Positions 34,391 to 42,528 of a stretch of 64,000 nt of DNA are shown here, piece by piece. The notes below the pieces were generated by a model, which made no database searches, was not told the origin of the DNA, and saw only the letters and a program-made list of their open reading frames with translations. Numbering within the stretch: position 1 is the first letter of the stretch; every line of letters begins with the position of its first letter. The DNA is taken from NCBI GenBank assembly GCA_965119745.1, contig OZ221973.1, positions 1,984,001 to 2,048,000 on the forward strand, written 5' to 3'. The position numbers were made by a program, and so were the translations under genes. This stretch comes from CAJFUR01 sp904420575 (GTDB lineage: Bacteria; Actinomycetota; Coriobacteriia; Coriobacteriales; Eggerthellaceae).

Positions 34391-35167
34391 TTAACAGGTT
34401 GTCGCTATCTCGGTGAGGTGCAGCTCGGTGGGCTCGGTGAGCTGGCAGCCGGGGATGCCCTTGGCCACGAAACCCAGCTTCGGCAACAGTTCGTCGGGCG
34501 TGCCGGTCTCCTCCACGTGGCCGTCGCGCAGAAGCACGATCTCGTCGGCCAGCTGGATGATGCGCTCCTGGTGCGAGATGATGACGATGGAGCGCCCGTC
34601 GCGCGCCTCGTGGATGTCGCGGAACGTTTCGGTCAGGCGGTCGAAGCTCCACAGGTCGATGCCGGCCTCCGGCTCGTCGTAGATGGCCAGCTTCGGGTCG
34701 CGCGCCAGGATGGTGGCGATCTCGATGCGCTTCACCTCGCCGCCCGAAAGGCTCTTGTCCACCTCGCGGGTGAGGTAGCTTGCCGAGCAGAGGCCCACCT
34801 TGGCCAGGTACTCGTTGCAGGCCAGCATGGGCAGCTTCTTGCCTGCGGCGATGTCCAAAAGCTTCTTCACCTTCATGCCCTTGAAGCGGGCGGGCTGCTG
34901 GAAGCCGTAGCCGATGCCCAGCTTCGCGCGCTCGGTGATGGACAGCTGGGTGATGTCGTCGCCGTCGAACAGAATCTGGCCGCTCGTGGGCACTTCGACG
35001 CCCATGATGAGCTTGGCAAGCGTGGACTTGCCGCCCCCGTTGGGCCCGGTGATGACCGTGAAGCGGTCGTCGGGAATGGTGAGCGACAGATCGTCGATGA
35101 TGCGCTTGGGTGCGCCCTCGCCGCCGGCGGCGGGCACCTCGAACGTGACGTTTCTGAGTTCCAACAT
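34391..35167 (-). CDS. sufC: SufC, Fe-S assembly ATPase
   Basis: A 258-residue ABC-type ATPase. The Walker A motif TGPNGGGKST, the signature LSGGEVKR, the Walker B region LAIYDEPEAGID and the switch histidine in VIISHQ are all present. SufC powers conformational change of the SufB/D scaffold and is soluble. It is first in a two-gene operon, 10 bp before the SufB/D-like gene. The promoter region (35168-35300) has -35 TTGACG (on the minus strand, 35240-35235) and a GATA...TATC dyad that might bind an Rrf2-type regulator. Confidence 0.95.
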   Translation of the reverse strand: MLELRNVTFEVPAAGGEGAPKRIIDDLSLTIPDDRFTVITGPNGGGKSTLAKLIMGVEVPTSGQILFDGDDITQLSITERAKLGIGYGFQQPARFKGMKVKKLLDIAAGKKLPMLACNEYLAKVGLCSASYLTREVDKSLSGGEVKRIEIATILARDPKLAIYDEPEAGIDLWSFDRLTETFRDIHEARDGRSIVIISHQERIIQLADEIVLLRDGHVEETGTPDELLPKLGFVAKGIPGCQLTEPTELHLTEIATTC

Positions 35168-35540
35168 GGCTGTGCGTGTCTCCGTATCTCCCTCGTCTAT
35201 TTGATACTACTTTACTATCATTTTAGACGAACCCCGTCAAGGCTTTCCGCCTTATTTAGATTCCAACGGCATATTCTATCTCTAAACAGGACGAAGGGGG
35301 ATGCGAATGCCGATATTTGTGCCGGCGCGTGCCCGCAGGAAGCAAAAGCGGCCGCCCTTGTTGGCGCGGCCGCTTCCTTGTGGCGGAGCCTGTTGTTCGC
35401 GGGCCTGTGCGGGCGACCGCCGTGGGCCGCCCGCACAGGCGCCAGCGGTCTGCGGCGGTTCGGGGGGGGGGCTGCCGACAGCGTGCCAACGCCGGCCGCT
35501 TCCTTGCGCAAGCGGCCGGCGCCTTGCGGTGCGAATCGCG
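35168..35540. repeat. SUF promoter region and cluster of three GC-rich hairpins
   Basis: The left part (35168-35300) is AT-richer and holds the sufC promoter. The right part contains three perfect inverted repeats in a row: AAGCGGCCGC (35346-35355/35366-35375), GCCTGTGCGGGC (35403-35414/35429-35440) and GCCGGCCGCTT (35490-35500/35509-35519). The first and third share GGCCGCTTCCTTG. A run of nine G lies at 35462-35470. They probably terminate the flavoprotein transcript arriving from the right. Confidence 0.65.
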
Positions 35541-37409
35541 CTATCCCAGGTCGGCTGCTACCGTTTCGCCTACGACGAGACCATAGCCAACCGCCTGCGT
35601 GAGGCCGATCATGTAGTCGGCTCCATCGCGGTTCTCCAATGCGCCGGTGACGTCGCCCACGGCGTACAGCCCTTCTATCAGGGAGTCGTCTTCGCGCTGC
35701 ACGTGCCCGCTCAGATCCACCTTCACGCCTCCTTGGGCGATGTAGGGGGTCGGGAGTATCTTCATCGCGTACATGGGGCCGTCAAGCTGCAAGGCCGGCA
35801 GGTTCTCGTTGCCGAAGGGGTCTTCGGCGCCGTTGACGGCGCAGTCGTTCACCGTGTCCAACGTGGCCACCAGTCCGAAAAGCCCCGTCTTTTCGGCAAG
35901 GTCCTCGTAGTTCTCGCCCTTGACGATGTCGCCGGTCTCCAGCAAGAACGAGTAGTCGATGCGCGAGGCGTTGCCGTTGGGCATGAGCCCGTAGCTGGCC
36001 GGATCGTCGAAGACCCAGTAGAAGTCGGTCGTCGGTTCCTCCTTGAACTTGCGCAGCGCCACGATGTAGGAAATGGATTCGCTCACGAAACGCTCGCCGT
36101 TGCCGTTCACCACCACCCCGGGCACGCAGTAATGGATGTAGGACGTTTCTGCCAGCGAAACCCCGGCATGGTAATGGCTCGTCACGCCTTTGTCCATGCA
36201 GATCCAGGCTGCCCCGGCATCCTTGGCCAGAAGCATGCCGTCGCCCGTGGCCCAGGGCGGCCCCATGAGGGGGAACTTCAGGTCGTCGGGCTGGTATTCG
36301 TGCATGAGCTCGTCATTCATGATGTAGCCGCCGCTTGCCAGGACGACCGCCTTCGCCGTTACCTCGTAGACGGTGCCGTCGGCCCCCTCGGCCGTGAACC
36401 CGACTGCGCGGCCGTCCTGGATGTCGAGAGCGGTCACGGGAGCCTCGGTGATGATCTCGACGCCCAACTGGGTGGTGACGTAATGCGTGACGATCTCCAT
36501 GGCGAACTTGCCGCCGATCTGGAAGTCGCCGGGGGCGAACAGCGGCACGGCCGACTCTCCCATGGGGCAGAAGGCCACGCCGATGCCGAGCATCTTGTCC
36601 ACGGCGCGGCTGGACGATTCCAGTATCGTGCGGATGAACGGCATGTCGGGATTGTAGTAGGGGTTGTCTTCGGCCTGCATGCGCCCGGCGTATATCTCCA
36701 GGCGGTGCTCGACGGTGCTGTGCGTCTCGGGCACCAGGTCGAGGCCCCATGCACGCTGCAGCTGCGTTTCCTGCGTGTAGATGCCGCCGCCGGTGATGGG
36801 CGTGCAGCCGCCGGTGTAGCCCATGCGCTCGCAGATGACGACGCTCTTCCCCTTTTCGGCGGCAGCCCAGGCGGCCATGAGGCCGGCGGGCCCGGCACCC
36901 ATGATGGCGACGTCGGCGCTCTTCTCCACCGTCCGGGGCGTCGGCGCGGGGGCCGCGTAGCCGGAGAAGTCGTCCGGGTCCCCGCCGGCTGCAATGACGG
37001 CGTCGACGACGGCGTTCTTGATGGCCATGCTGGTGACGGTCGCGCCGGTGATGGCATCGGCGTCCACGCACTGGCTCTCGACGATGCGCTGCGGCATCTT
37101 CTCGATCGCGTGTTCGCCCACCACCCGGCTCTCGTTGTGGTTGAGGACCGCCACAGAGGCGATCGCGCCGCCCTCGATGACGGTCTTCACGTCGATGGGG
37201 CCGTGCATGCTCGTTCCGTGCGTGATGTAGGTCCCGTCGGTAAACACGTCGGGCACGGCCTTCTTTTCGGGCGCGTTCCCTTCGCCTTCCTTGATCGCGG
37301 CGGGCGCGCAGCCCGCAAGCCCTGCCCCGGCAGCGGCCAGCGCCGCCGTTCCCGCTGCGAAGACGAACCCGCGCCTGCTCAGATTCGGTGACTCGATGTT
37401 TGAAGCCAT
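35541..37409 (-). CDS. Tat-exported flavoprotein reductase (N-terminal FMN-binding domain)
   Basis: A 622-residue paralogue of the reductase at 6020 but with the domains in the opposite order. The Tat signal (NLSRRGFVFAAG) with lipobox LAGC is followed by an FMN_bind domain with flavinylation motif TGAT (DAITGATVTS). The FAD_binding_2 reductase body comes next (VAIMGAGPAGLMAAWAA at about residue 165), ending in the flavin-contacting GLYAVGDVTGALENRDG. It probably reduces an organic acceptor outside the cell. The start at 37409 follows GGGAAGGGAAACC. The LuxR-type membrane regulator next upstream is the likely controller. Confidence 0.93.
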   Translation of the reverse strand: MASNIESPNLSRRGFVFAAGTAALAAAGAGLAGCAPAAIKEGEGNAPEKKAVPDVFTDGTYITHGTSMHGPIDVKTVIEGGAIASVAVLNHNESRVVGEHAIEKMPQRIVESQCVDADAITGATVTSMAIKNAVVDAVIAAGGDPDDFSGYAAPAPTPRTVEKSADVAIMGAGPAGLMAAWAAAEKGKSVVICERMGYTGGCTPITGGGIYTQETQLQRAWGLDLVPETHSTVEHRLEIYAGRMQAEDNPYYNPDMPFIRTILESSSRAVDKMLGIGVAFCPMGESAVPLFAPGDFQIGGKFAMEIVTHYVTTQLGVEIITEAPVTALDIQDGRAVGFTAEGADGTVYEVTAKAVVLASGGYIMNDELMHEYQPDDLKFPLMGPPWATGDGMLLAKDAGAAWICMDKGVTSHYHAGVSLAETSYIHYCVPGVVVNGNGERFVSESISYIVALRKFKEEPTTDFYWVFDDPASYGLMPNGNASRIDYSFLLETGDIVKGENYEDLAEKTGLFGLVATLDTVNDCAVNGAEDPFGNENLPALQLDGPMYAMKILPTPYIAQGGVKVDLSGHVQREDDSLIEGLYAVGDVTGALENRDGADYMIGLTQAVGYGLVVGETVAADLG

Positions 37410-37631
37410 GGTTTCCCTTCCCCTCGTGACGGATGTGGGCGGCCGCTTTCCTGAGGGCGGCCGTCGGCTTCGCACCATAGCCCTTCGACGGGGGCGCGGC
37501 GGGGCAGGATTTGCGGTAAAGTCGGGGTAGGCGGGCGGGAAGCCGGGAGTAAGAATGGAGTAGAGGGACGTCGTCCCAGGTGAGATGAAGGGGCGCGGTC
37601 ACCCGAGCCCTCGCAGGCCTGCCGCCTCGTA

Positions 37632-37659
37632 CTCAGCCGCCAGCTTTGCGGCGGCTGAG
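37632..37659 (-). terminator. Hairpin after the LuxR-type gene
   Basis: 10-bp arms CTCAGCCGCC/GGCGGCTGAG with an 8-nt loop lie about 90 bp beyond the LuxR-type stop codon (leftward). The rest of the 336-bp gap (37410-37745) has no gene and should contain the flavoprotein promoter at about 37440-37550. Confidence 0.6.
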
Positions 37660-37745
37660 CGGCGCGCCCGCCTTCATGCCGCCGCCGGCCCCCGCGTCCG
37701 CCCACGGGATGGCGCCGACGCCGCCTTGCCCGCCAACGCATCGCG

Positions 37746-39188
37746 TCAGAAGAGCGAACGGAGAAGTAACACCAACTCTTCGCGGCTGTGGGTTCCGGTC
37801 TTGCGGTACAGGTTGCGCAGGTGGGTGCGCAGCGTGTTGTTCGTAATGAACAGTTCCGTGCGGATGGCGTCGTTGTCGTCGCCGCGGACCAGCATGAGGG
37901 CGATGGCGCGCTCCTGACCCGAAAGGCCGAACCGCGCGGTCGCCTGGTCGACGCAGCGTTCGCACATGGCGCGGCTCTCGGGATCGAACACCGCCGCTTC
38001 CTCCGCCAGTTCCGACACGGAGCGGGTGTCCAGAAAGAACATCGCCACGACGATGCTCAGGATGCAGATGAGCCCCATGACCGCCAGCTGCGGCACCGCG
38101 AAGGCCACCAAGGTGCCGTAGGCCAGCTCGCCTGCGACGGTGCCTGCCGTGAGCAGCAGCTGGCCCAAGGCGATGCCGGCGGCCACGGGCCATGGCGCGC
38201 GCAGCGCCCCCAGCCGCCAGACGATCCACGTGAACAGCTTCAGGTATATCCAGGCACAGCCGATGAGGAACACCTCGACGGCCTGCTGCCCGAAGTTGGT
38301 GGCGAACACCAAGAACACGCTGGCCACCAGCAGCGGAAGGATGAACCTCGAAAGCGAGGACGCCTTCACGTCCATGCGCTTGGCCGCCAGCACCGCCAGC
38401 AGCACGGCGTCCACCGCCAGTCCCGCGAGGATCCAGAGCAGCTCGTCGGGCTGGTCGGTCTTGGCCTCGCTGAACAGCTGCAACAGCACAACGGTGGCGC
38501 CGAAGAGGGCGATGCCCGCGAAGGCGCGCAAAGGCAGGCGGCCCTCGCCCCGGCATGCGGCGCGGTCCGCGTCGGCGGGAAGCGTTCCTGCGCCGCCCGG
38601 CCGCGTCTCCAGCAACGCAAGGGCTGCGGCGGACAGGGCGGGCACAGCCGTCTGGAGCGCGGCCTGCAGCATGGCCGGCAGCAGCGACGCCGCCAATACG
38701 GCGAGAAGCGACACGACGCTTGCCATGACGACGCACAGCAACGCCTGCCTCCCGTCCAAGGCGCACAGGCGCTCGCCCCACAGCAGGATGAAGACGGCCG
38801 AGGTGGTCATCAGGAGCTTCGCCAGCAGGAAGAGGGCGGGCTCGCGCACGCCGGCGGCCGCGCACCCGAAGACGAGGGCCGTGCCCAGCGCCGTGCAGGC
38901 CCCGGCCGCCAGGGCGAAGGGCGTCCGTCGATAGGGCGCGGCGCGCCGGATGCCGGCCCATGCCGCGTAGAGGACGAGGAAGCCCAGCCACACGGCGCGC
39001 TCCGCCAAGGAGCCGATGGCGGTGAAGGAGACGGCTGCGGCGACGTCTGGCGACAGAAGGGACGGCGACGCGCCCAGCATCCCCCATGCCAGATAAAGGC
39101 CAAAGCCCGCCCCGGTCGCCCAGAGCGAAAAAGGCACCTCGGTGGGCGGGGCGGCGTCGGGCTGCCCCGCCAGGGTTCGGTCTTTCAT
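37746..39188 (-). CDS. LuxR-type regulator with 12-helix membrane domain
   Basis: A 480-residue membrane-bound transcription factor. About twelve hydrophobic segments (residues 20-400) are followed by a cytosolic LuxR helix-turn-helix (GLSGQERAIALMLVRGDD through ITNNTLRTHLRNLYRKTG). Such regulators are characteristic of Eggerthellaceae and control neighbouring reductase genes; DadR, which controls the dopamine dehydroxylase in E. lenta, is the known example. Here the neighbour is the flavoprotein reductase at 35541, so that is the expected target and its substrate the expected ligand. Confidence 0.92.
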   Translation of the reverse strand: MKDRTLAGQPDAAPPTEVPFSLWATGAGFGLYLAWGMLGASPSLLSPDVAAAVSFTAIGSLAERAVWLGFLVLYAAWAGIRRAAPYRRTPFALAAGACTALGTALVFGCAAAGVREPALFLLAKLLMTTSAVFILLWGERLCALDGRQALLCVVMASVVSLLAVLAASLLPAMLQAALQTAVPALSAAALALLETRPGGAGTLPADADRAACRGEGRLPLRAFAGIALFGATVVLLQLFSEAKTDQPDELLWILAGLAVDAVLLAVLAAKRMDVKASSLSRFILPLLVASVFLVFATNFGQQAVEVFLIGCAWIYLKLFTWIVWRLGALRAPWPVAAGIALGQLLLTAGTVAGELAYGTLVAFAVPQLAVMGLICILSIVVAMFFLDTRSVSELAEEAAVFDPESRAMCERCVDQATARFGLSGQERAIALMLVRGDDNDAIRTELFITNNTLRTHLRNLYRKTGTHSREELVLLLRSLF

Positions 39189-39256
39189 GCGGCGTTCTCC
39201 GGATTCCCCTCGTACGGCACGACGTCAGCGCCGCACCGCGCGCGTGCCTAGCATGC

Positions 39257-42200
39257 CTACTCGTTCAACAGGTCGATCACGGCGAGGCCGGATCCCTCGG
39301 CGGCGATGACGTCCTTGTTGCCGAAGACGCACACCAGGTCCTCGGCCGCAGCCGCGGTGACGGCCGCGCCCAGGGAACGCACGTCCTGGGCACGGGCATG
39401 CACGGCCTCCGCGCGCGTCTTGAGACGTGCCGCCTCGTCGATGTGGGCGAAGAAGTGCCCGTTCTGGCGCCGGGCCAGCTCCCGCGGCTTGAGCGGCGCG
39501 TCCAGCGAGGCCACCGTGCTGACCACGTAGCCGTCCATCTGGCCGTCCTGCGGGTCGAACGCGGAAAGCCAGGCGCCGGCGCCCTTGAAGCGCTTCACGG
39601 TCTCGGCGAGGTGCGGGTCGCGGTACGAATAGAACCGCAGGCCGCCCGCGCGCGTCGCCTGGAACCCGGCGCCGTACGCGCCGCCCTTCACGCGCACCTC
39701 GTTCCACAGGTAGTCGTACGACAGCGCGCGCGAGGCCACCAGCCAGGTGCCGGAATAGGGCAGGCCCAAAAGGCGGCGGTCGTAGCCCGTGGCCGCGTAC
39801 ACCACGTCGGTGGGCACGACGAACGCCTCGTTTCGCGGAAGGGGCGCGGGCACGTCAAGCCGCACGTCCTCGGGCGTGGTCGCCTCCCGGTCCTCGAAGC
39901 GGCCCAGAGCGCCGCCGGCTTCCCAGAACCGCTCGAAGTCCTCGTCGGAACCCGTGAAGCTCACGGTCAGACGGTCGTCCGAGAAGATGCGGTTCGCCAC
40001 GTCCTCAAGCTTGGCGGCCAGGCCTTCGGCGCGCTCGTCGAAGTGGTCCAGCAGGTCCTTGAGGAAGCGGTAGAAGTCGATGCCGCCCAGCTGCTCGCGC
40101 GCCACGGCGGCGGGCAGGTAGTAGGACGCCACGCGGGCCAGGGCGGCGCTGTTGCCGGCGGCCGCGAAGCCCTGCTCCATGCCGACGCGCTTCTGCGTGA
40201 GCGCGTCCTTGATCTTCGGCAGGTCGTGCAGGTCGGAAGAGAGCATGACCTCGTTCGGCAGGGAGGCCAGATCCTCCACGTTCTCGGAAAGCGACGAGGC
40301 GCTGACCACCATGACGGGGCGCACGTCGAAGCGGTCCTCGGGGTTCTCGTGCACTTCCACGAAGAAGCTCAGGTTGCCCAGCCTGCTCTGCACGAGCGTG
40401 TCCACCTCGGCGGCGGTGTGCTCGTCGGTGCCCAGCTTGCCCAGCACGATGGCCAGCACCGTGGCATAGGGCAGCTCGTCGAAGGACAGCCGCGCCAGGT
40501 CGAAGTAGCGGTAGGCGTAGGCGATGCCGCGCGTGGGGATGCGGTGGCGCAGGCAGGGCACGGGCGTGCCGTCGTCCAAGCCGTACGCGGGCTCTTCGGG
40601 CGCCTCTCCCAGATCGTCCACGGACAGGCGCGGCAGGGTGGCCAGCGCCTCGGGCGGATCGGGCTCTTCCTGCAGCCGGCGCAGGGCGGCCTCTTCGTCG
40701 GCCACGCGCTCGTAGTCCTGCGGGCCCATGCCCGCCTCGGCGGCTGCCAGGCGTTCGGCCTCGAAGGCGTCCTCGTCGCCTGCGACGGGGCGCACCTCCA
40801 CCTCGGCCAGGTGCCCGTTCTCCAGGAACGCCTCGCGGACGAGCTGTTCGAAGTAACCCTCTTCGAGCGCGCGGCGCAAGAAGGCGAAGTCCTCTTCGTA
40901 CTTGAGGTAGGACGTGGCCAGGTCGTCGTCGTAGAGCCAGCCCGAAAGCGCCGCCATCGAAAGCGCCACGCCGTCGGCCATGCCGAAGTCGCGCTCGCGC
41001 ATGACGAATTCCGCGCGCGAGAGCGACGCCTCCACGAGCGCGTGGTCCAGCCCGCCGTCGGCCAGACGGCGCAGCGTGTCGTCCACGACGCCCTTGAAGC
41101 GCTCCGCGGCCCCTTCTTTGAGGCCCTTGAGCTGGATGACCGCGAACGGCTGCAGCAGGGCGTCCGCCAGGAACGCCTGCGCGTCGTCGGCAAGGTCCGC
41201 GTCCAGCAGCGCGCGCTTGAGGGGCGCCTCGTTGGAGCCCATGAGGGCGTCGATCAGGATGTCGGCCGCCACCATGCGCGTGCGCTCGCGCGCGGTGCCC
41301 AGCACGTAGCCGAGCCCCATGCAGGCGTTCTCGGGAGCGGTCGCCATGTTCTTCGCCACGCCCAGCGCGCATACGGGCGCCTGCAGCGCCAGTTCGTGCG
41401 GGCCCAGCGGCGCGCCCTCGGCCCCGATGCCCGTGGCGGCCGCCTGCTCGTCGGCGACGGGCGAGAGGTACTCCTGGTCCAAAAAAGCCAGCACCACGTC
41501 GATGTCCACATCTCCGTACAGCGTGAGGTAGCTGTTGTCCAGGCGGTAATGGCGGCGGTGCTCTTCCAGGAACTGCTCGTAGGTGAGGTCGGGGATGGCG
41601 CGCGGCGTGCCGCCCGACTCGAAGCGGTAGGCCGTGTCGGGGAAGAGCGCCGCCTGCAGCTCGTCGTAGAGCACCGAGTTCGGGTCGGAGAGCGCGCCTT
41701 TCATCTCGTTGTACACCACGCCGTTGAGCGCGAGGCGCGTCTGGCCGTCCGCGGCCTCGGTCTGGGCCACCGCGTCGCCCGCCACCGCGTCGCCCTCGTC
41801 CGCCTCCATGTCGCCGGCCAGCTCGTAGTGCCAGCCTTCCTGCTCGAAGATGGCGCGTTTGTGGTAGATGGCCGGATGCAGCACCGCGTCCAGGTACACG
41901 TCCATGAGGTTCAGCAGGTCTTGGCCGTTCGTGCTGGCCACGGGGTACATGGTCTTGTCGGGGAACGTCATGGCGTTTAGGAACGTCTGCATGGAGCTTT
42001 TGAGCAGGTTCACGAACGGCTCCTTGACGGGGAACTTGTCGGAGCCGCACAGGACGGAATGCTCGAGGATGTGGAAGACGCCCGTGTCGTCGGCGGGCGG
42101 CGTCTTGAACGAGATGGAGAACGCCTTGTTCGTATCGTCGTTTTGCAGGTAGAGCAGCTTCGCCCCGCTCTTGCCGTGGTCGAGCACGAAGGCGGTGCCG

Positions 42201-42271
42201 TCGATCTCCGGCAGCTCTTCGCGCGTGCGCACGGTGAAGCCGTGCAGCTTCTGGTCGATGCTCAAATCCAT
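39257..42271 (-). CDS. M16C-family zinc metallopeptidase (presequence-protease-like)
   Basis: A 1004-residue peptidase with the inverted zinc motif HxxEH at residues 67-71 (HILEH) followed by SVLCGS. It has the four-domain length of the M16C/PreP type with a middle hinge and inactive second half. These enzymes degrade short unfolded peptides in a closed chamber, presumably in the cytosol as there is no signal peptide. The start at 42271 follows GGAAAGGCATC. It lies between the LuxR-type regulator and the adhesin without an obvious functional link; recycling of imported oligopeptides is one idea given the opp genes beyond. Confidence 0.94.
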   Translation of the reverse strand: MDLSIDQKLHGFTVRTREELPEIDGTAFVLDHGKSGAKLLYLQNDDTNKAFSISFKTPPADDTGVFHILEHSVLCGSDKFPVKEPFVNLLKSSMQTFLNAMTFPDKTMYPVASTNGQDLLNLMDVYLDAVLHPAIYHKRAIFEQEGWHYELAGDMEADEGDAVAGDAVAQTEAADGQTRLALNGVVYNEMKGALSDPNSVLYDELQAALFPDTAYRFESGGTPRAIPDLTYEQFLEEHRRHYRLDNSYLTLYGDVDIDVVLAFLDQEYLSPVADEQAAATGIGAEGAPLGPHELALQAPVCALGVAKNMATAPENACMGLGYVLGTARERTRMVAADILIDALMGSNEAPLKRALLDADLADDAQAFLADALLQPFAVIQLKGLKEGAAERFKGVVDDTLRRLADGGLDHALVEASLSRAEFVMRERDFGMADGVALSMAALSGWLYDDDLATSYLKYEEDFAFLRRALEEGYFEQLVREAFLENGHLAEVEVRPVAGDEDAFEAERLAAAEAGMGPQDYERVADEEAALRRLQEEPDPPEALATLPRLSVDDLGEAPEEPAYGLDDGTPVPCLRHRIPTRGIAYAYRYFDLARLSFDELPYATVLAIVLGKLGTDEHTAAEVDTLVQSRLGNLSFFVEVHENPEDRFDVRPVMVVSASSLSENVEDLASLPNEVMLSSDLHDLPKIKDALTQKRVGMEQGFAAAGNSAALARVASYYLPAAVAREQLGGIDFYRFLKDLLDHFDERAEGLAAKLEDVANRIFSDDRLTVSFTGSDEDFERFWEAGGALGRFEDREATTPEDVRLDVPAPLPRNEAFVVPTDVVYAATGYDRRLLGLPYSGTWLVASRALSYDYLWNEVRVKGGAYGAGFQATRAGGLRFYSYRDPHLAETVKRFKGAGAWLSAFDPQDGQMDGYVVSTVASLDAPLKPRELARRQNGHFFAHIDEAARLKTRAEAVHARAQDVRSLGAAVTAAAAEDLVCVFGNKDVIAAEGSGLAVIDLLNE

Positions 42272-42477
42272 GCCGATGCCTTTCCTCGGATGCGTGTGCC
42301 GCGTTTGCCCCATTGTCTCACAAGGACCGCTCCCGGTGCGCATCCGCCTTGCTCCTTCCACCGCTTCCGCAGACAGTTGTTGCTGAAAGGACAGCCCGCC
42401 ACCTCTTTGGAAAAGTATGCTTCAGAGGGGAGGCGCGACCCTCGGGCCAACTTCGCGTCTTCAAACCACTTGACAGG

Positions 42478-42486
42478 TGGTAGAAT
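42478..42486 (+). promoter_or_regulatory. Extended -10 promoter of the adhesin gene
   Basis: TGG-TAGAAT forms an extended -10 element with a predicted transcription start near 42493. This makes the ATG at 42529, with GGGAG 8 bp upstream, the natural translation start rather than the GTG at 42493. Confidence 0.5.
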
Positions 42487-42528
42487 GTATGCGTGTTCTT
42501 ATACAAGCCGCGCACGCTGGGAGCCGCC

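Noticed and set aside
42470..42475. TTGACA as a -35 box for the adhesin promoter
   Set aside because: The nearest -10 candidates are 5 or 24 bp away; the extended -10 TGGTAGAAT explains the promoter better.
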